A DNA stretch of 58,856 bases, from contig CAKOTA010000007.1 in NCBI GenBank assembly GCA_934119965.1, positions 1 to 58,856 of the forward strand. Direction: 5' to 3'. This DNA is from an uncultured Bacilli bacterium. Lineage in GTDB: Bacteria; Bacillota_I; Bacilli_A; RF39; UBA660. The translations under genes were made by a program, and so were the position numbers. Shown one piece after another: positions 41,432-48,651 of the stretch. The notes under the pieces were generated by a model that was not told the origin of the DNA, ran no database searches, and was given only the letters and a program-made list of their open reading frames with translations. The number at the start of each line of letters is the position of its first letter. Within the stretch, counting starts at the first letter, position 1.

Positions 41432-41460
41432 TTGTAATATGAACATATGTTTGATATAAT
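41432..41460 (+). promoter_or_regulatory. Promoter of the 41.5-kb toxin-like mRNA
   Basis: TTGTAA (41432-41437) and TATAAT (41455-41460), 17-bp spacer. The predicted start, 7 bases further at 41467, is exactly where complementarity to the mRNA 3' end begins. Confidence 0.68.
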
Positions 41461-41525
41461 AATTAAGGAATATTCAATTGTTGGGTGTCTACCTCTTATC
41501 TTAAAAAGGAAAGGGGGTTGAGAAT

Positions 41526-41618
41526 TTGAAAAAACGCGAATACAACATAAGATTGCTTCGCTATATTTCACTCATTTTACTACTTTTAAACTTATTAGTT
41601 TTAGTAATAAAAAAATGA
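41526..41618 (+). CDS. Small hydrophobic peptide, type I toxin-like
   Basis: A 30-codon frame from TTG 41526 to TGA 41616-41618: MKKREYNIRLLRY, then ISLILLLLNLLVLVI, ending KK. A basic start, one membrane span and basic end are seen, as in the peptide at 24577; both begin M-x-K-R-E. AAGGAAAGGGGG lies 8 bases upstream. A TTG start and a structured leader would both limit translation. No database match was run. Confidence 0.55.
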   Translation: MKKREYNIRLLRYISLILLLLNLLVLVIKK

Positions 41619-41693
41619 CACTTAATTTCATAAGAAATTAAATGTCTCCACTAATATTGGTAGACATTCAACATTGCAAAATTGAATGTTCCA
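41606..41693 (-). ncRNA. Predicted antisense RNA of the 41.5-kb toxin-like locus
   Basis: On the minus strand a 13-bp stem GACATTTAATTTC (41646-41634) / GAAATTAAGTGTC (41629-41617) with one U-G pair is followed by ATTTTTTT: a terminator with no minus-strand gene upstream. The matching plus-strand RNA would have a C-A mismatch there, so the fold favours the minus strand. TATAAT at 41705-41700 (minus) and TTTATA at 41727-41722, 16 bp apart, form a plausible promoter. The RNA would overlap the toxin mRNA 3' half. Confidence 0.5.
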
Positions 41694-41699
41694 TTTTTT
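41664..41699 (+). terminator. Terminator of the toxin-like mRNA, competing with a long-range helix
   Basis: ACATTCAA (41664-41671) / TTGAATGT (41683-41690), 11-nt loop, then CCATTTTTT. The same arms can instead pair with the mRNA 5' end at 41467-41493. Confidence 0.65.
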
Positions 41700-41819
41700 A
41701 TTATATGCAAAATACATTTGCTATAAACATTTTATCATAAAGAAAATACTTTATCAAGTTGAATTTTATAGTAATGTTCAAGAATATATAAATTATGATA
41801 TAATTAAAATGGTGATTTT

Positions 41820-43031
41820 ATGGAATATGTAGTTGAAATAGAAAAGTTAGACCATCAAGGAAGAGGAATATGTTTTACTGATGGAATAATAACTTTTGTT
41901 CCAAATACTTTAATTGGTGAAAAAGTAAAAATCAAAATAGTTAAAAATACAAAAAAAATAAGAGAAGCTATTGTAGTTAGTTTATTAGAAAAAAGTTCTA
42001 AACGAATAGATATTAAATGTAACAATTTATGTGGTGGTTGTAATTTGTTACATATGTCTTATGAAGATGAATTAATTTATAAAGAAAATAAAGTTAAAGA
42101 AATTATAACTAAATTTACTGATTTAAATTCAAATATTGTAAAAAAAATAATACCTAATAATGAATATAATTATCGAAATAAAGCTACATTTCAAGTAAAA
42201 GAAAATATTGGTTTTTATAAGGAAAAAAGCTATGAAATAGTTCCTATAGATAAATGTTTATTAGTTGATGAAAAAATAAACGAGATCTTAAAAACTTTAA
42301 AAAAATTAAACTTAAATAATATTTATCAAATTGTTGTAAGAACTAGTAAGAATCTAGATGAATCAATGGTTGTTTTTAAAGTTAATGGTAAATTTAATAT
42401 CGATATCTCTCCATTAAAAAAAATAGTAAATACAATTATTTTATTTGATAAGGAATATAAAGTATTATATGGTAATGGCTATATAGTAGATAAAATTGGT
42501 GATTATTCATTTTTTATCTCTCCTGATTCATTTTTTCAAGTTAATACAAATGGAGCATATAATTTATATAGTAAAGTTTTAGAATATGTTGAAAATTCTA
42601 ATTATTTATTAGATTTATATTGTGGCACAGGTACTATTGGAATTTTTTTAAGTAATGTTTGTAAAAAAGTTTTAGGAATAGAAATAAATAAGTATGCTGT
42701 TAAAGATGCTATTAAAAATAAAGAATTAAACCGAATTAATAATATCAATTTTATATGTAAAGATGTTGCTTTATTTAATGATATTGATTCTTTTGATACA
42801 GTAGTAGTTGATCCTCCAAGAAGCGGATTAGACAAAAATACAATTAGTTATTTATTAAAAATTAGTCCTGAAAAAATAGTGTATGTTTCTTGTGATCCTA
42901 TTACTTTAGCGCGTGATCTAAAATTATTAAGTGAAAAATATGATTGTCTAGAAATAACACCAGTTGATATGTTTAGTAGGACATATCATGTAGAGAATGT
43001 ATGTGTAATAAAGTTAAGAAATATGTTATAA
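41820..43031 (+). CDS. rlmD: 23S rRNA (uracil-5-)-methyltransferase, RlmD/RumA family
   Basis: SAM-dependent enzyme that makes 5-methyluridine in RNA. The 403-residue protein has an N-terminal TRAM domain (residues 1-55), an iron-sulfur cysteine set CNNLCGGC near residues 63-70, the SAM site LLDLYCGTGTIGIF near residue 261, DPPRSGLDKN near residue 330, and YVSCDPITLARDL with the catalytic cysteine near residue 357. GGTGATTTT precedes the ATG. Which uridine (or tRNA site) is modified cannot be told from sequence. Confidence 0.92.
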   Translation: MEYVVEIEKLDHQGRGICFTDGIITFVPNTLIGEKVKIKIVKNTKKIREAIVVSLLEKSSKRIDIKCNNLCGGCNLLHMSYEDELIYKENKVKEIITKFTDLNSNIVKKIIPNNEYNYRNKATFQVKENIGFYKEKSYEIVPIDKCLLVDEKINEILKTLKKLNLNNIYQIVVRTSKNLDESMVVFKVNGKFNIDISPLKKIVNTIILFDKEYKVLYGNGYIVDKIGDYSFFISPDSFFQVNTNGAYNLYSKVLEYVENSNYLLDLYCGTGTIGIFLSNVCKKVLGIEINKYAVKDAIKNKELNRINNINFICKDVALFNDIDSFDTVVVDPPRSGLDKNTISYLLKISPEKIVYVSCDPITLARDLKLLSEKYDCLEITPVDMFSRTYHVENVCVIKLRNML

Positions 43032-43070
43032 AAAATTATTTTAAAAGTGTTAGAAGGTGAATATCATAAT

Positions 43071-43460
43071 ATGGAAAAAAGAATGAATAAAGAAAACTTA
43101 CTTGAACTTATTGAAAATTTAAAATTGGATAAGGAAGAATATTGGATTTTATCTAGTGGGGCATTAGTTATTCGTGGTATATATCCAGATGCCGGAGATT
43201 TAGATATTGCAGTTACAAAAAAAGGCTTAGAGGAACTAAAAAATAATTATAACTTAAAAGAAAAACCAAATGGTTGGTATATAATAAATGATAAAATTGA
43301 ATGTGTTCTTGATACAAAAGAGTCTTGGAAAATTGAAAAATACGGAGAATATAATTTACAAAGTATTGAAATGTATTATAACTATTTAAAAGAAAGTACT
43401 AGAGAAAAAGACAAGGCAAGAATTCCACTAATTGAAGAATATATTAGAAATAAACATTAA
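43071..43460 (+). CDS. Small nucleotidyltransferase-fold protein
   Basis: 129-residue protein. SSGALVIRGIYPDAGDLDIAV near residues 23-43 resembles the minimal nucleotidyltransferase active site (GS/GA helix and D-x-D strand), followed by IECVLD as a possible third acidic strand. Proteins of this size are often described as nucleotidyltransferase-like and sometimes form antitoxin-type pairs, but no partner gene is adjacent. The ATG at 43071 is preferred; AGAAGGTG lies 13 bases upstream, which is somewhat far. Confidence 0.6.
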   Translation: MEKRMNKENLLELIENLKLDKEEYWILSSGALVIRGIYPDAGDLDIAVTKKGLEELKNNYNLKEKPNGWYIINDKIECVLDTKESWKIEKYGEYNLQSIEMYYNYLKESTREKDKARIPLIEEYIRNKH

Positions 43461-43513
43461 TTATAAATAGGGATACTTAATTTTGGTTTTATAATAATTT
43501 TTTATACAATATA

Positions 43514-43534
43514 TCTAGAGTTTAAAACTCTAGA
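43514..43534. repeat. Inverted repeat upstream of the HTH membrane-protein gene
   Basis: TCTAGAGTTT (43514-43523) and AAACTCTAGA (43525-43534), a 10-bp perfect repeat around one base. No T run follows, so a terminator is unlikely. It could be an operator or a leader hairpin of the gene at 43597. Confidence 0.5.
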
Positions 43535-43596
43535 AATGTTTCCTGTTAAAAATGATTTTTACATTATATGATGTTAATGTGAAAGGAGAGATTATT

Positions 43597-44307
43597 ATGA
43601 ATCAAGAAAAAATAGGAAAATTTATTTTAGAATGTCGAAAAGCAAAGAAATTAACACAATCTGAATTAGCAGAAAAATTAGGTGTTACTGATAAATCAGT
43701 TAGCAATTGGGAGAATGGTAGAAATATGCCAGACTTATCTTTGTTTAAACCATTATGTGAATTACTAGATATTTCTATTAATGATTTAATAAGCGGAGAA
43801 AAAGTATCAAAAGATGAATATCAAGAAAAATTAGAAGAAAATATTATTAGTACAATTGACTATACTAATAAAAAAGTAGTACAAAAAAATAATTTAATTG
43901 GTATTATCTTAATATCATTTGGGATAATGATAGCAATAACTGCAATGTCTATATTTCCAAGTGAAAGTAGCTGGGGTAGCATTTATTCTGTATTTGGAGG
44001 AATAATTTCATTAATTGGTGTTTCTAGATTTACAAAAAAGTTAAATTATACAAAAAGATTGTTATTAAATTTTGGCTATTTTATTATGTTTATTATTATG
44101 CTTTTTGTTGTTGATTATATAAGTGTAATTAATATTAAACAAGCACCAAGATTTTCAATTTATAAAATATCAGCAAATACAACAATCTACTATGATACAC
44201 CATTTTATGATGTTGTTAGATGTAATAAAGATACTAAAGACGAATATTATAAAATCATAAAAAATCAAAGTTATGATAATGACAATATTGAAAAATATTG
44301 TAAATAA
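43597..44307 (+). CDS. XRE-family HTH protein with membrane domain
   Basis: 236-residue protein. The N-terminal HTH (GKFILECRKAKKLTQSELA, then VTDKSVSNWENGRNMPD) is of the Cro/C1 type. About three membrane helices follow at residues 104-125, 131-150 and 160-178, with a hydrophilic tail of about 55 residues. Membrane-bound XRE regulators of this form are common in Firmicutes; the ligand is unknown. The ATG at 43597 follows AAAGGAGAGATTATT. A related N-terminal domain (MSQEKIGKFISE) occurs in the gene at 56046. Confidence 0.82.
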   Translation: MNQEKIGKFILECRKAKKLTQSELAEKLGVTDKSVSNWENGRNMPDLSLFKPLCELLDISINDLISGEKVSKDEYQEKLEENIISTIDYTNKKVVQKNNLIGIILISFGIMIAITAMSIFPSESSWGSIYSVFGGIISLIGVSRFTKKLNYTKRLLLNFGYFIMFIIMLFVVDYISVINIKQAPRFSIYKISANTTIYYDTPFYDVVRCNKDTKDEYYKIIKNQSYDNDNIEKYCK

Positions 44308-44330
44308 AATAGAAACAGAGTGTGATTAAT

Positions 44331-44906
44331 ATGAATGAAAGACCAAATTTAGATAATAATTTAGATAGTAAAACTTTTGGGGAATATTATTATTTAAAAG
44401 AGGAATTAATTGACTTTTGCAGAAAAAATAACCTACAAACAACTGGTGGAAAAATAGAATTGACAGAAAGAATTGCAAAATTTTTAGAAACAGGCGAAAG
44501 AACTTATAAAAATCATACTACTAGAAAGGCTTCAATCGCTGATGAGATAAAACTTGATACAATCATAGAAGAAAATTTTGTATGTTCTGAAAAACATAGA
44601 GCATTTTATAAAGAACAAATAGGTAATAATTTTTCTTTTAATGTTAATTTTCAAAAATGGTTAAAGAATAATTCAGGTAAAAGTTATCAAGATTCAATTA
44701 ATGCATATTATCAAATATTAGAAGATAAAAAGAAAAATAAAACAACTATTGATAAACAATTTGAATATAATACTTATATTAGAGTTTTTTTTAGTGACAA
44801 TAAGGATAAAAACTTAGAACAAGCAATTAAATGTTGGAAATATAAAAAGAATTTAAAAGGTCATAACAAATATGAAAAAGATGACTTAAAAATATTGAAT
44901 ATTTAA
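44331..44906 (+). CDS. SAP domain protein with DUF6434-like C-terminus
   Basis: 191-residue cytosolic protein. Residues 20-60 (YYYLKEELIDFCRKNNLQTTGGKIELTERI) match the SAP DNA-binding helix-extended-loop-helix. The remainder, with HRAFYKEQIGNNFSFNVNFQKWLK and KSYQDSINAYYQI, fits the DUF6434 domain that usually accompanies it. Function unknown; possibly nucleic-acid binding. The ATG at 44331 is preceded by GAGTGTGATTAAT. Confidence 0.75.
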   Translation: MNERPNLDNNLDSKTFGEYYYLKEELIDFCRKNNLQTTGGKIELTERIAKFLETGERTYKNHTTRKASIADEIKLDTIIEENFVCSEKHRAFYKEQIGNNFSFNVNFQKWLKNNSGKSYQDSINAYYQILEDKKKNKTTIDKQFEYNTYIRVFFSDNKDKNLEQAIKCWKYKKNLKGHNKYEKDDLKILNI

Positions 44907-44949
44907 CTGTAAATTCAAATTGATTACGAAATGAAAGTGAGTTGATATT

Positions 44950-45249
44950 ATGGCCACCACAAAAGAATATAAAGACTTTGTTTTAGAACAGTTAAATTCG
45001 TTAAGTAACATAACTTGTAAACCTATGATGGGAGAATATTTACTTTATTATAATGGAATATTATTTGGTGGAATATATGATGATAGATTACTTGTTAAAA
45101 TTGTTGATAGTAATAAAAAATATAATATGCAAGAATCTATACCTTATGATGGCGCTAAAACTATGTATTTAGTTGATGATATAGATAATCAAGAAAAATT
45201 AAAAGATATAGTATTAAACACTTATAAAGATTTACCATTTAAAAAGTGA
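44950..45249 (+). CDS. TfoX/Sxy N-terminal domain protein
   Basis: 99-residue protein with ITCKPMMGEYLLYYNGILFGGIYDDRLLVK, the TfoX N-terminal fold signature, and PYDGAKTMYLVDD. It is a stand-alone domain as often found in Firmicutes, where its role is not established; the link to competence is only by name. Monocistronic, followed by a gap and a terminator. Confidence 0.82.
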   Translation: MATTKEYKDFVLEQLNSLSNITCKPMMGEYLLYYNGILFGGIYDDRLLVKIVDSNKKYNMQESIPYDGAKTMYLVDDIDNQEKLKDIVLNTYKDLPFKK

Positions 45250-45300
45250 TTTAAATTTATAATATAATTACTACAAAGGACATTAAAATAATTATAATTT

Positions 45301-45327
45301 GATCAACAATATATGTTGATCTTTTTT
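45301..45327 (+). terminator. Rho-independent terminator upstream of the GntR gene
   Basis: GATCAACA (45301-45308) / TGTTGATC (45314-45321), 5-nt loop, then six T. Confidence 0.75.
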
Positions 45328-45336
45328 ATTGAATGA

Positions 45337-45379
45337 TTGACAACTGTTATATAGTGTTATATAATGCATATAACAGTTG
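45337..45379 (+). promoter_or_regulatory. Promoter with inverted-repeat operator of the GntR gene
   Basis: Perfect TTGACA (45337-45342) and TATAAT (45360-45365), 17-bp spacer. A 12-bp perfect inverted repeat, CAACTGTTATAT (45341-45352) and ATATAACAGTTG (45368-45379), spans the core promoter and start point. Likely binding site for the GntR protein encoded just downstream (autoregulation). Confidence 0.75.
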
Positions 45380-45389
45380 GGAGGAATAT

Positions 45390-45767
45390 ATGAAAATTAT
45401 TATTAGCAATAGTTGTTCAATTCCAATATATGAACAAATAAAAAATCAAATAATTGATCAAATAATGTCAGATGAACTGAGTGAGGGGGATTCTATACCT
45501 TCGATTAGAGCCTTAGCCAATGATATTAAAATAAGTGTGATGACAATAAAAAAAGCTTATGATGAATTAGAAAATGAAGGATATATAAAATCAGTTCAGG
45601 GTAAAGGAACATTTGTCGCACCTAAAAACACTGAACTTGCGAAAGAAAAGGCAAATAAAGAAATAGAAGATCATATATCAAAAATCATTGATATTGCAAA
45701 CAGATTTAATATTAATAAAAAAGAAATTCTTGATTTATTTGAATTTATTTATGGGAGTGATGAATAA
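45390..45767 (+). CDS. GntR-family regulator, YtrA subfamily
   Basis: 125-residue repressor. The winged helix (IPIYEQIKNQIIDQIMSDEL, IPSIRALANDIKISVMTIKKAYDELE, GKGTFVA) covers residues 8-75, followed by a short helical tail, which is the YtrA form. Such genes usually head operons with an ABC exporter ATPase, and here the next gene does begin with an ABC ATPase. The ATG at 45390 follows GGGAGGAATAT. It overlaps the next gene by one base. Confidence 0.88.
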   Translation: MKIIISNSCSIPIYEQIKNQIIDQIMSDELSEGDSIPSIRALANDIKISVMTIKKAYDELENEGYIKSVQGKGTFVAPKNTELAKEKANKEIEDHISKIIDIANRFNINKKEILDLFEFIYGSDE

Positions 45768-46825
45768 TGAATAATGCAATAGAAATTAGAAAACTAAAGA
45801 AAAAATATGATAACAATTTTGAATTAGGAGAAATAAATTTAGATATTCCTAGTGGTTATGTAATTGGTTTAATTGGAGAAAATGGGGCAGGTAAAACTAC
45901 ATTAATTAAATCAATATTAAATATAATCAACACAGATACGGGTGAAATAAAAATATTTAATAAAGATAATAAAAAATATGACTATTTAACTAAAGAAAAT
46001 GTTGGAGCAGTTCTTGATGATATGTTTTTTCCTGAAATATTAACCGCTAATGATATAAATATCATTATGAAGGGTATTTATAAAAATTGGGACGAAAAAC
46101 TATTTTATAAATATTTAGATGATTTTAAATTAGACAAGGCTTTACTAACAAATGAAGAACAAAATCAAATATTGTTTTCATTACAAGGAATTAATAAATT
46201 ACAGATAGATGCAAATAAAACTTACGATAAATTAAAGAATATTTTCTCTAAAGATGAAGAAAATTGGTTTGAAGTTGATTTTTCAATATGGGGAAAATCT
46301 GATGAACATAAACAAAACTTCGAAATAATTAAAAATGCAATTATAAATAAAAATGTAATAGAATTCTTATATTTTAATTCATATGGAAAAATTGCAGAAA
46401 GAAAAGTTGAACCATTAAAATTATTATTCAAGTATAATTCTTGGTATTTAGTTGGATTTGATGAACAAAAAGAAGATTACAGATTATTTAAAATAATGAG
46501 AATAAAACATTTAAAAACTTTAGAAAATAATTTTGAAAGAAAAATTCCTGTTTCTATGAAATTAGATGATAAATCTTTAAAAACAGTTAAACTAGTTCTA
46601 GAAATTGATAAAGAATTGTCATATAGAGTTTACGATGAATTTGAAGAATCGGCAATAAAAAAATTGGACAATGGTAATTTTATGATATCCGTAGAATATC
46701 CATTGAATGATTGGATATATGGGTATATACTTTCATTTAAAAATCACATCAAAGTGTTGGAACCACAAATGATTAGAGATGAGATTAAAAATATATTGGA
46801 AAAAAGTTTAGAAAAATATAATTAA
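45767..46825 (+). CDS. Chimeric gene: N-terminal half of an ABC ATPase joined to a WYL domain
   Basis: 352 residues of two unrelated parts in one frame. Residues 1 to about 123 are the start of an ABC ATPase: GLIGENGAGKTTLIKS (Walker A) and a Q-loop region, ending near DDFKLD. The ABC signature LSGGQ, Walker B and H-loop are missing. From about residue 124, KALLTNEEQNQILFSLQ and onwards match the middle and C-terminal part of YafY-type regulators, including a WYL domain (NSWYLVGFDEQKED, YRLFKIMRIKHLK). The HTH of that regulator is absent. A deletion joining two neighbouring genes is the simplest explanation; neither activity is expected to be normal. Confidence 0.85.
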   Translation: MNNAIEIRKLKKKYDNNFELGEINLDIPSGYVIGLIGENGAGKTTLIKSILNIINTDTGEIKIFNKDNKKYDYLTKENVGAVLDDMFFPEILTANDINIIMKGIYKNWDEKLFYKYLDDFKLDKALLTNEEQNQILFSLQGINKLQIDANKTYDKLKNIFSKDEENWFEVDFSIWGKSDEHKQNFEIIKNAIINKNVIEFLYFNSYGKIAERKVEPLKLLFKYNSWYLVGFDEQKEDYRLFKIMRIKHLKTLENNFERKIPVSMKLDDKSLKTVKLVLEIDKELSYRVYDEFEESAIKKLDNGNFMISVEYPLNDWIYGYILSFKNHIKVLEPQMIRDEIKNILEKSLEKYN

Positions 46826-46847
46826 TATGACATAATGTTGTCATATT
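46824..46847. promoter_or_regulatory. Inverted repeat, possible operator before the acetyltransferase gene
   Basis: AATATGACA (46824-46832) and TGTCATATT (46839-46847), a 9-bp perfect repeat with a 6-base gap, starting at the stop codon of the WYL chimera. No T run follows. A TGACA-N6-TGTCA shape suits a dimeric regulator; the intact YafY/WYL protein that may once have bound it is lost here. Confidence 0.45.
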
Positions 46848-46919
46848 ATCTGTAATATAATTTTCTTATGAAATTTAAAAAGAACAGTATGATATCAATT
46901 AATAAAAGGAGTTGTGATT

Positions 46920-47666
46920 ATGAATGAATATATAAATTTAACATTAGAAAATATTGATAGTGAACATATATGTTGCGCTATTGGAGATCAAAAACATCGA
47001 AATGGTGTTAATAACAAAAAAGAATGGATTAAAAGTAAATTAAATGATGAACACATTTTTAGAAAATTGAATGCTAGAGGTAAAGTCTTTATAGAATATG
47101 AACCAATAGAAACAGCTTGGGTACCTATTATTGGAAAAAATTACGAATATATTTATTGTTTGTGGGTAGCAGGAAGTTTTAAAAATAAAGGTATTGCTAG
47201 AGAACTAATTGAATATGCTATAAATGATTCAAAAAATAAAGGTATGAGTGGAATATGTACTTTAGCTTCAAAGAAGAAGAAACCATTTGTAGGTGATAAA
47301 GGTTTTTATGAACATTATGGATTTAAAGTTGTAGATACTATCCAAGATTATGAATTGATGGCCATTCAGTTTGATGATAATAAGCCTCCAAAATTTAATG
47401 ATACTGCTAAAAAAATGGAAATTGAAACAACAGATTTTACTATTTATTATAGTCCTGAATGTCCATATGTATTGAATTGTATAGATGAAATAACAGAATA
47501 TTCGAAAGAAAATAATATATCTTTAAATATTATTAAAATAGATACATTAGAAAAAGCTAAAAACTTACCTTGTGTATTTAACAATTGGGCAGTTTTTAAA
47601 AATGGTAAATTTGTATCAAACACTTTACTTAATAAAAACAGTTTCAAAAAAATGCTTGAAGATTAA
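46920..47666 (+). CDS. GNAT acetyltransferase with YoaP-like C-terminal domain
   Basis: 248-residue protein. The GNAT fold is at residues 1-150: CLWVAGSFKNKGIARELIEYA is the acetyl-CoA-binding motif, and FYEHYGFKVVD the closing strand. The C-terminal part, with FTIYYSPECPYVLNCIDEI near residue 178, is a YoaP/thioredoxin-like domain with a C-x5-C pair. Substrate unknown. The ATG at 46920 follows AAAGGAGTTGTGATT. Confidence 0.85.
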   Translation: MNEYINLTLENIDSEHICCAIGDQKHRNGVNNKKEWIKSKLNDEHIFRKLNARGKVFIEYEPIETAWVPIIGKNYEYIYCLWVAGSFKNKGIARELIEYAINDSKNKGMSGICTLASKKKKPFVGDKGFYEHYGFKVVDTIQDYELMAIQFDDNKPPKFNDTAKKMEIETTDFTIYYSPECPYVLNCIDEITEYSKENNISLNIIKIDTLEKAKNLPCVFNNWAVFKNGKFVSNTLLNKNSFKKMLED

Positions 47667-47690
47667 AAAGAATATTTTCTAATAAAAAAG

Positions 47691-47720
47691 AGTTTGTCAA
47701 AAAAATGATAAACTTTTTTT
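47691..47720 (+). terminator. Rho-independent terminator after the GNAT-YoaP gene
   Basis: AGTTTGTCA (47691-47699) / TGATAAACT (47706-47714) with one G-T pair, then seven T. Confidence 0.75.
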
Positions 47721-47742
47721 GTATTTGTGTAATTTCAATATA

Positions 47743-47771
47743 TTTACAAAATATAACAGATGTTATATAAT
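47743..47771 (+). promoter_or_regulatory. Promoter and palindromic operator of the TetR gene
   Basis: TTTACA (47743-47748) and TATAAT (47766-47771), 17-bp spacer. Within them lies a perfect palindrome ATATAACA-GA-TGTTATAT (47751-47768). Such a site between the hexamers is typical of autorepression by the TetR protein encoded downstream. Confidence 0.72.
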
Positions 47772-47798
47772 ATGAGTGTTATTGAAAGAGGTGACTTT

Positions 47799-48422
47799 AT
47801 GGCAGCTATAAGAAAAATAAATAGGGAAGATATATTAAATGCTAGCATAGAAATAATTAAAAAAGAAGGAATTCAAAAATTAAATGCTCGAAGAATTGCT
47901 AAAGAATTAGGCTGTTCGACACAACCGATATTTTATATTTATTCCAATATGAATGAAGTGAAAGAAGATTTGTTAAAAGAAATTTCAACAATTTTTGATA
48001 ATGCATTGTTAAAATCTAATTATGATAGAACAGTATATAAAGATATAGGAAAAAACTACATTAAATTTGCTAAAGACGAACCATTCTTATTTAAGTTACT
48101 ATTTAATAGTACTATAAATGATGAAATGTTATGTTTTATAGATTTAAATGGAACATCCGAAAAAATAGGGAAAACAATATCAGAACAAACAGGATTATCA
48201 AAAGAAGAAGCGAAAAAATTTCATATAAAAATGTGGTTATATGTGAATGGTATTGCTAATTTAGTAGCAAACAATATTTATGAATTCAGTGATGATGAAA
48301 TAGATGAATTATTAGGAGAACAATATATCTCAATGGTATTATTTGAAATTCAAAAAGGTAATATGAAAAAAGAAGTATTAGATAATATACTAAAAAATAA
48401 ATTGAAAAGAATTGATGATTAA
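47799..48422 (+). CDS. TetR/AcrR-family regulator
   Basis: 207-residue repressor. The N-terminal HTH (REDILNASIEIIKKEGIQKLNARRIAKELGCSTQP, residues 8-45) has the TetR arrangement, with FYIYSNMNEVKEDLL completing the domain. A helical ligand-binding domain follows. The ATG at 47799 follows GAGGTGACTTT. The next two genes (48436, 48648) are 13 bases downstream and overlapping, so they may be its regulon. Confidence 0.87.
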   Translation: MAAIRKINREDILNASIEIIKKEGIQKLNARRIAKELGCSTQPIFYIYSNMNEVKEDLLKEISTIFDNALLKSNYDRTVYKDIGKNYIKFAKDEPFLFKLLFNSTINDEMLCFIDLNGTSEKIGKTISEQTGLSKEEAKKFHIKMWLYVNGIANLVANNIYEFSDDEIDELLGEQYISMVLFEIQKGNMKKEVLDNILKNKLKRIDD

Positions 48423-48435
48423 AAGGAGTATAAAG

Positions 48436-48651
48436 ATGAGTAAATATGAACCATTATGGAGTTATATAAAAAATAATAACCAAGATAGTTATAAATTAAC
48501 TTATGAAGAAATTAGAAGCATATTAGGATTTGAAATAGATCACTCTTTTTTAAAATATAAAAAAGAACTATTAGAATATGGATATGAAGTTGGTAAAATT
48601 TCAATGAAAGAAAAGAGTGTCATAATTAATAGGAAGGAAGTAATAAAATGA
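48436..48651 (+). CDS. Small conserved protein, HTH-like
   Basis: 71-residue cytosolic protein: SKYEPLWSYIKNNNQDSYKL, TYEEIRSILGFEIDHSFLKY, and YGYEVGKISMKEKSVII. I recall this as a conserved small Firmicutes family without a set function; the short helical pattern suggests a winged-helix or DNA-mimic fold, which is inference. AAAGGAG precedes the ATG at 48436. It overlaps the next gene by 4 bases. Confidence 0.65.
   Translation: MSKYEPLWSYIKNNNQDSYKLTYEEIRSILGFEIDHSFLKYKKELLEYGYEVGKISMKEKSVIINRKEVIK

Larger units (their letters stand above)
41331..41819. other. Intergenic region holding the second toxin-like locus
   Basis: 489 bases without a conventional gene. Positions 41432-41460 are a promoter, 41467-41699 a predicted structured mRNA with a 30-codon frame, and 41606-41705 a predicted antisense RNA with its -10. 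Outside those elements I see only the minus-strand leader of the germination operon (41331-41400) and TATAAT at 41799-41804 before the methyltransferase gene. Confidence 0.6.

Noticed and set aside
41467..41692. Miniature transposable element (MITE) with terminal inverted repeats
   Set aside because: The repeats differ only at positions that keep G-U pairing in RNA, the left arm starts at a promoter's +1, and no target-site duplication is visible. Not fully excluded.
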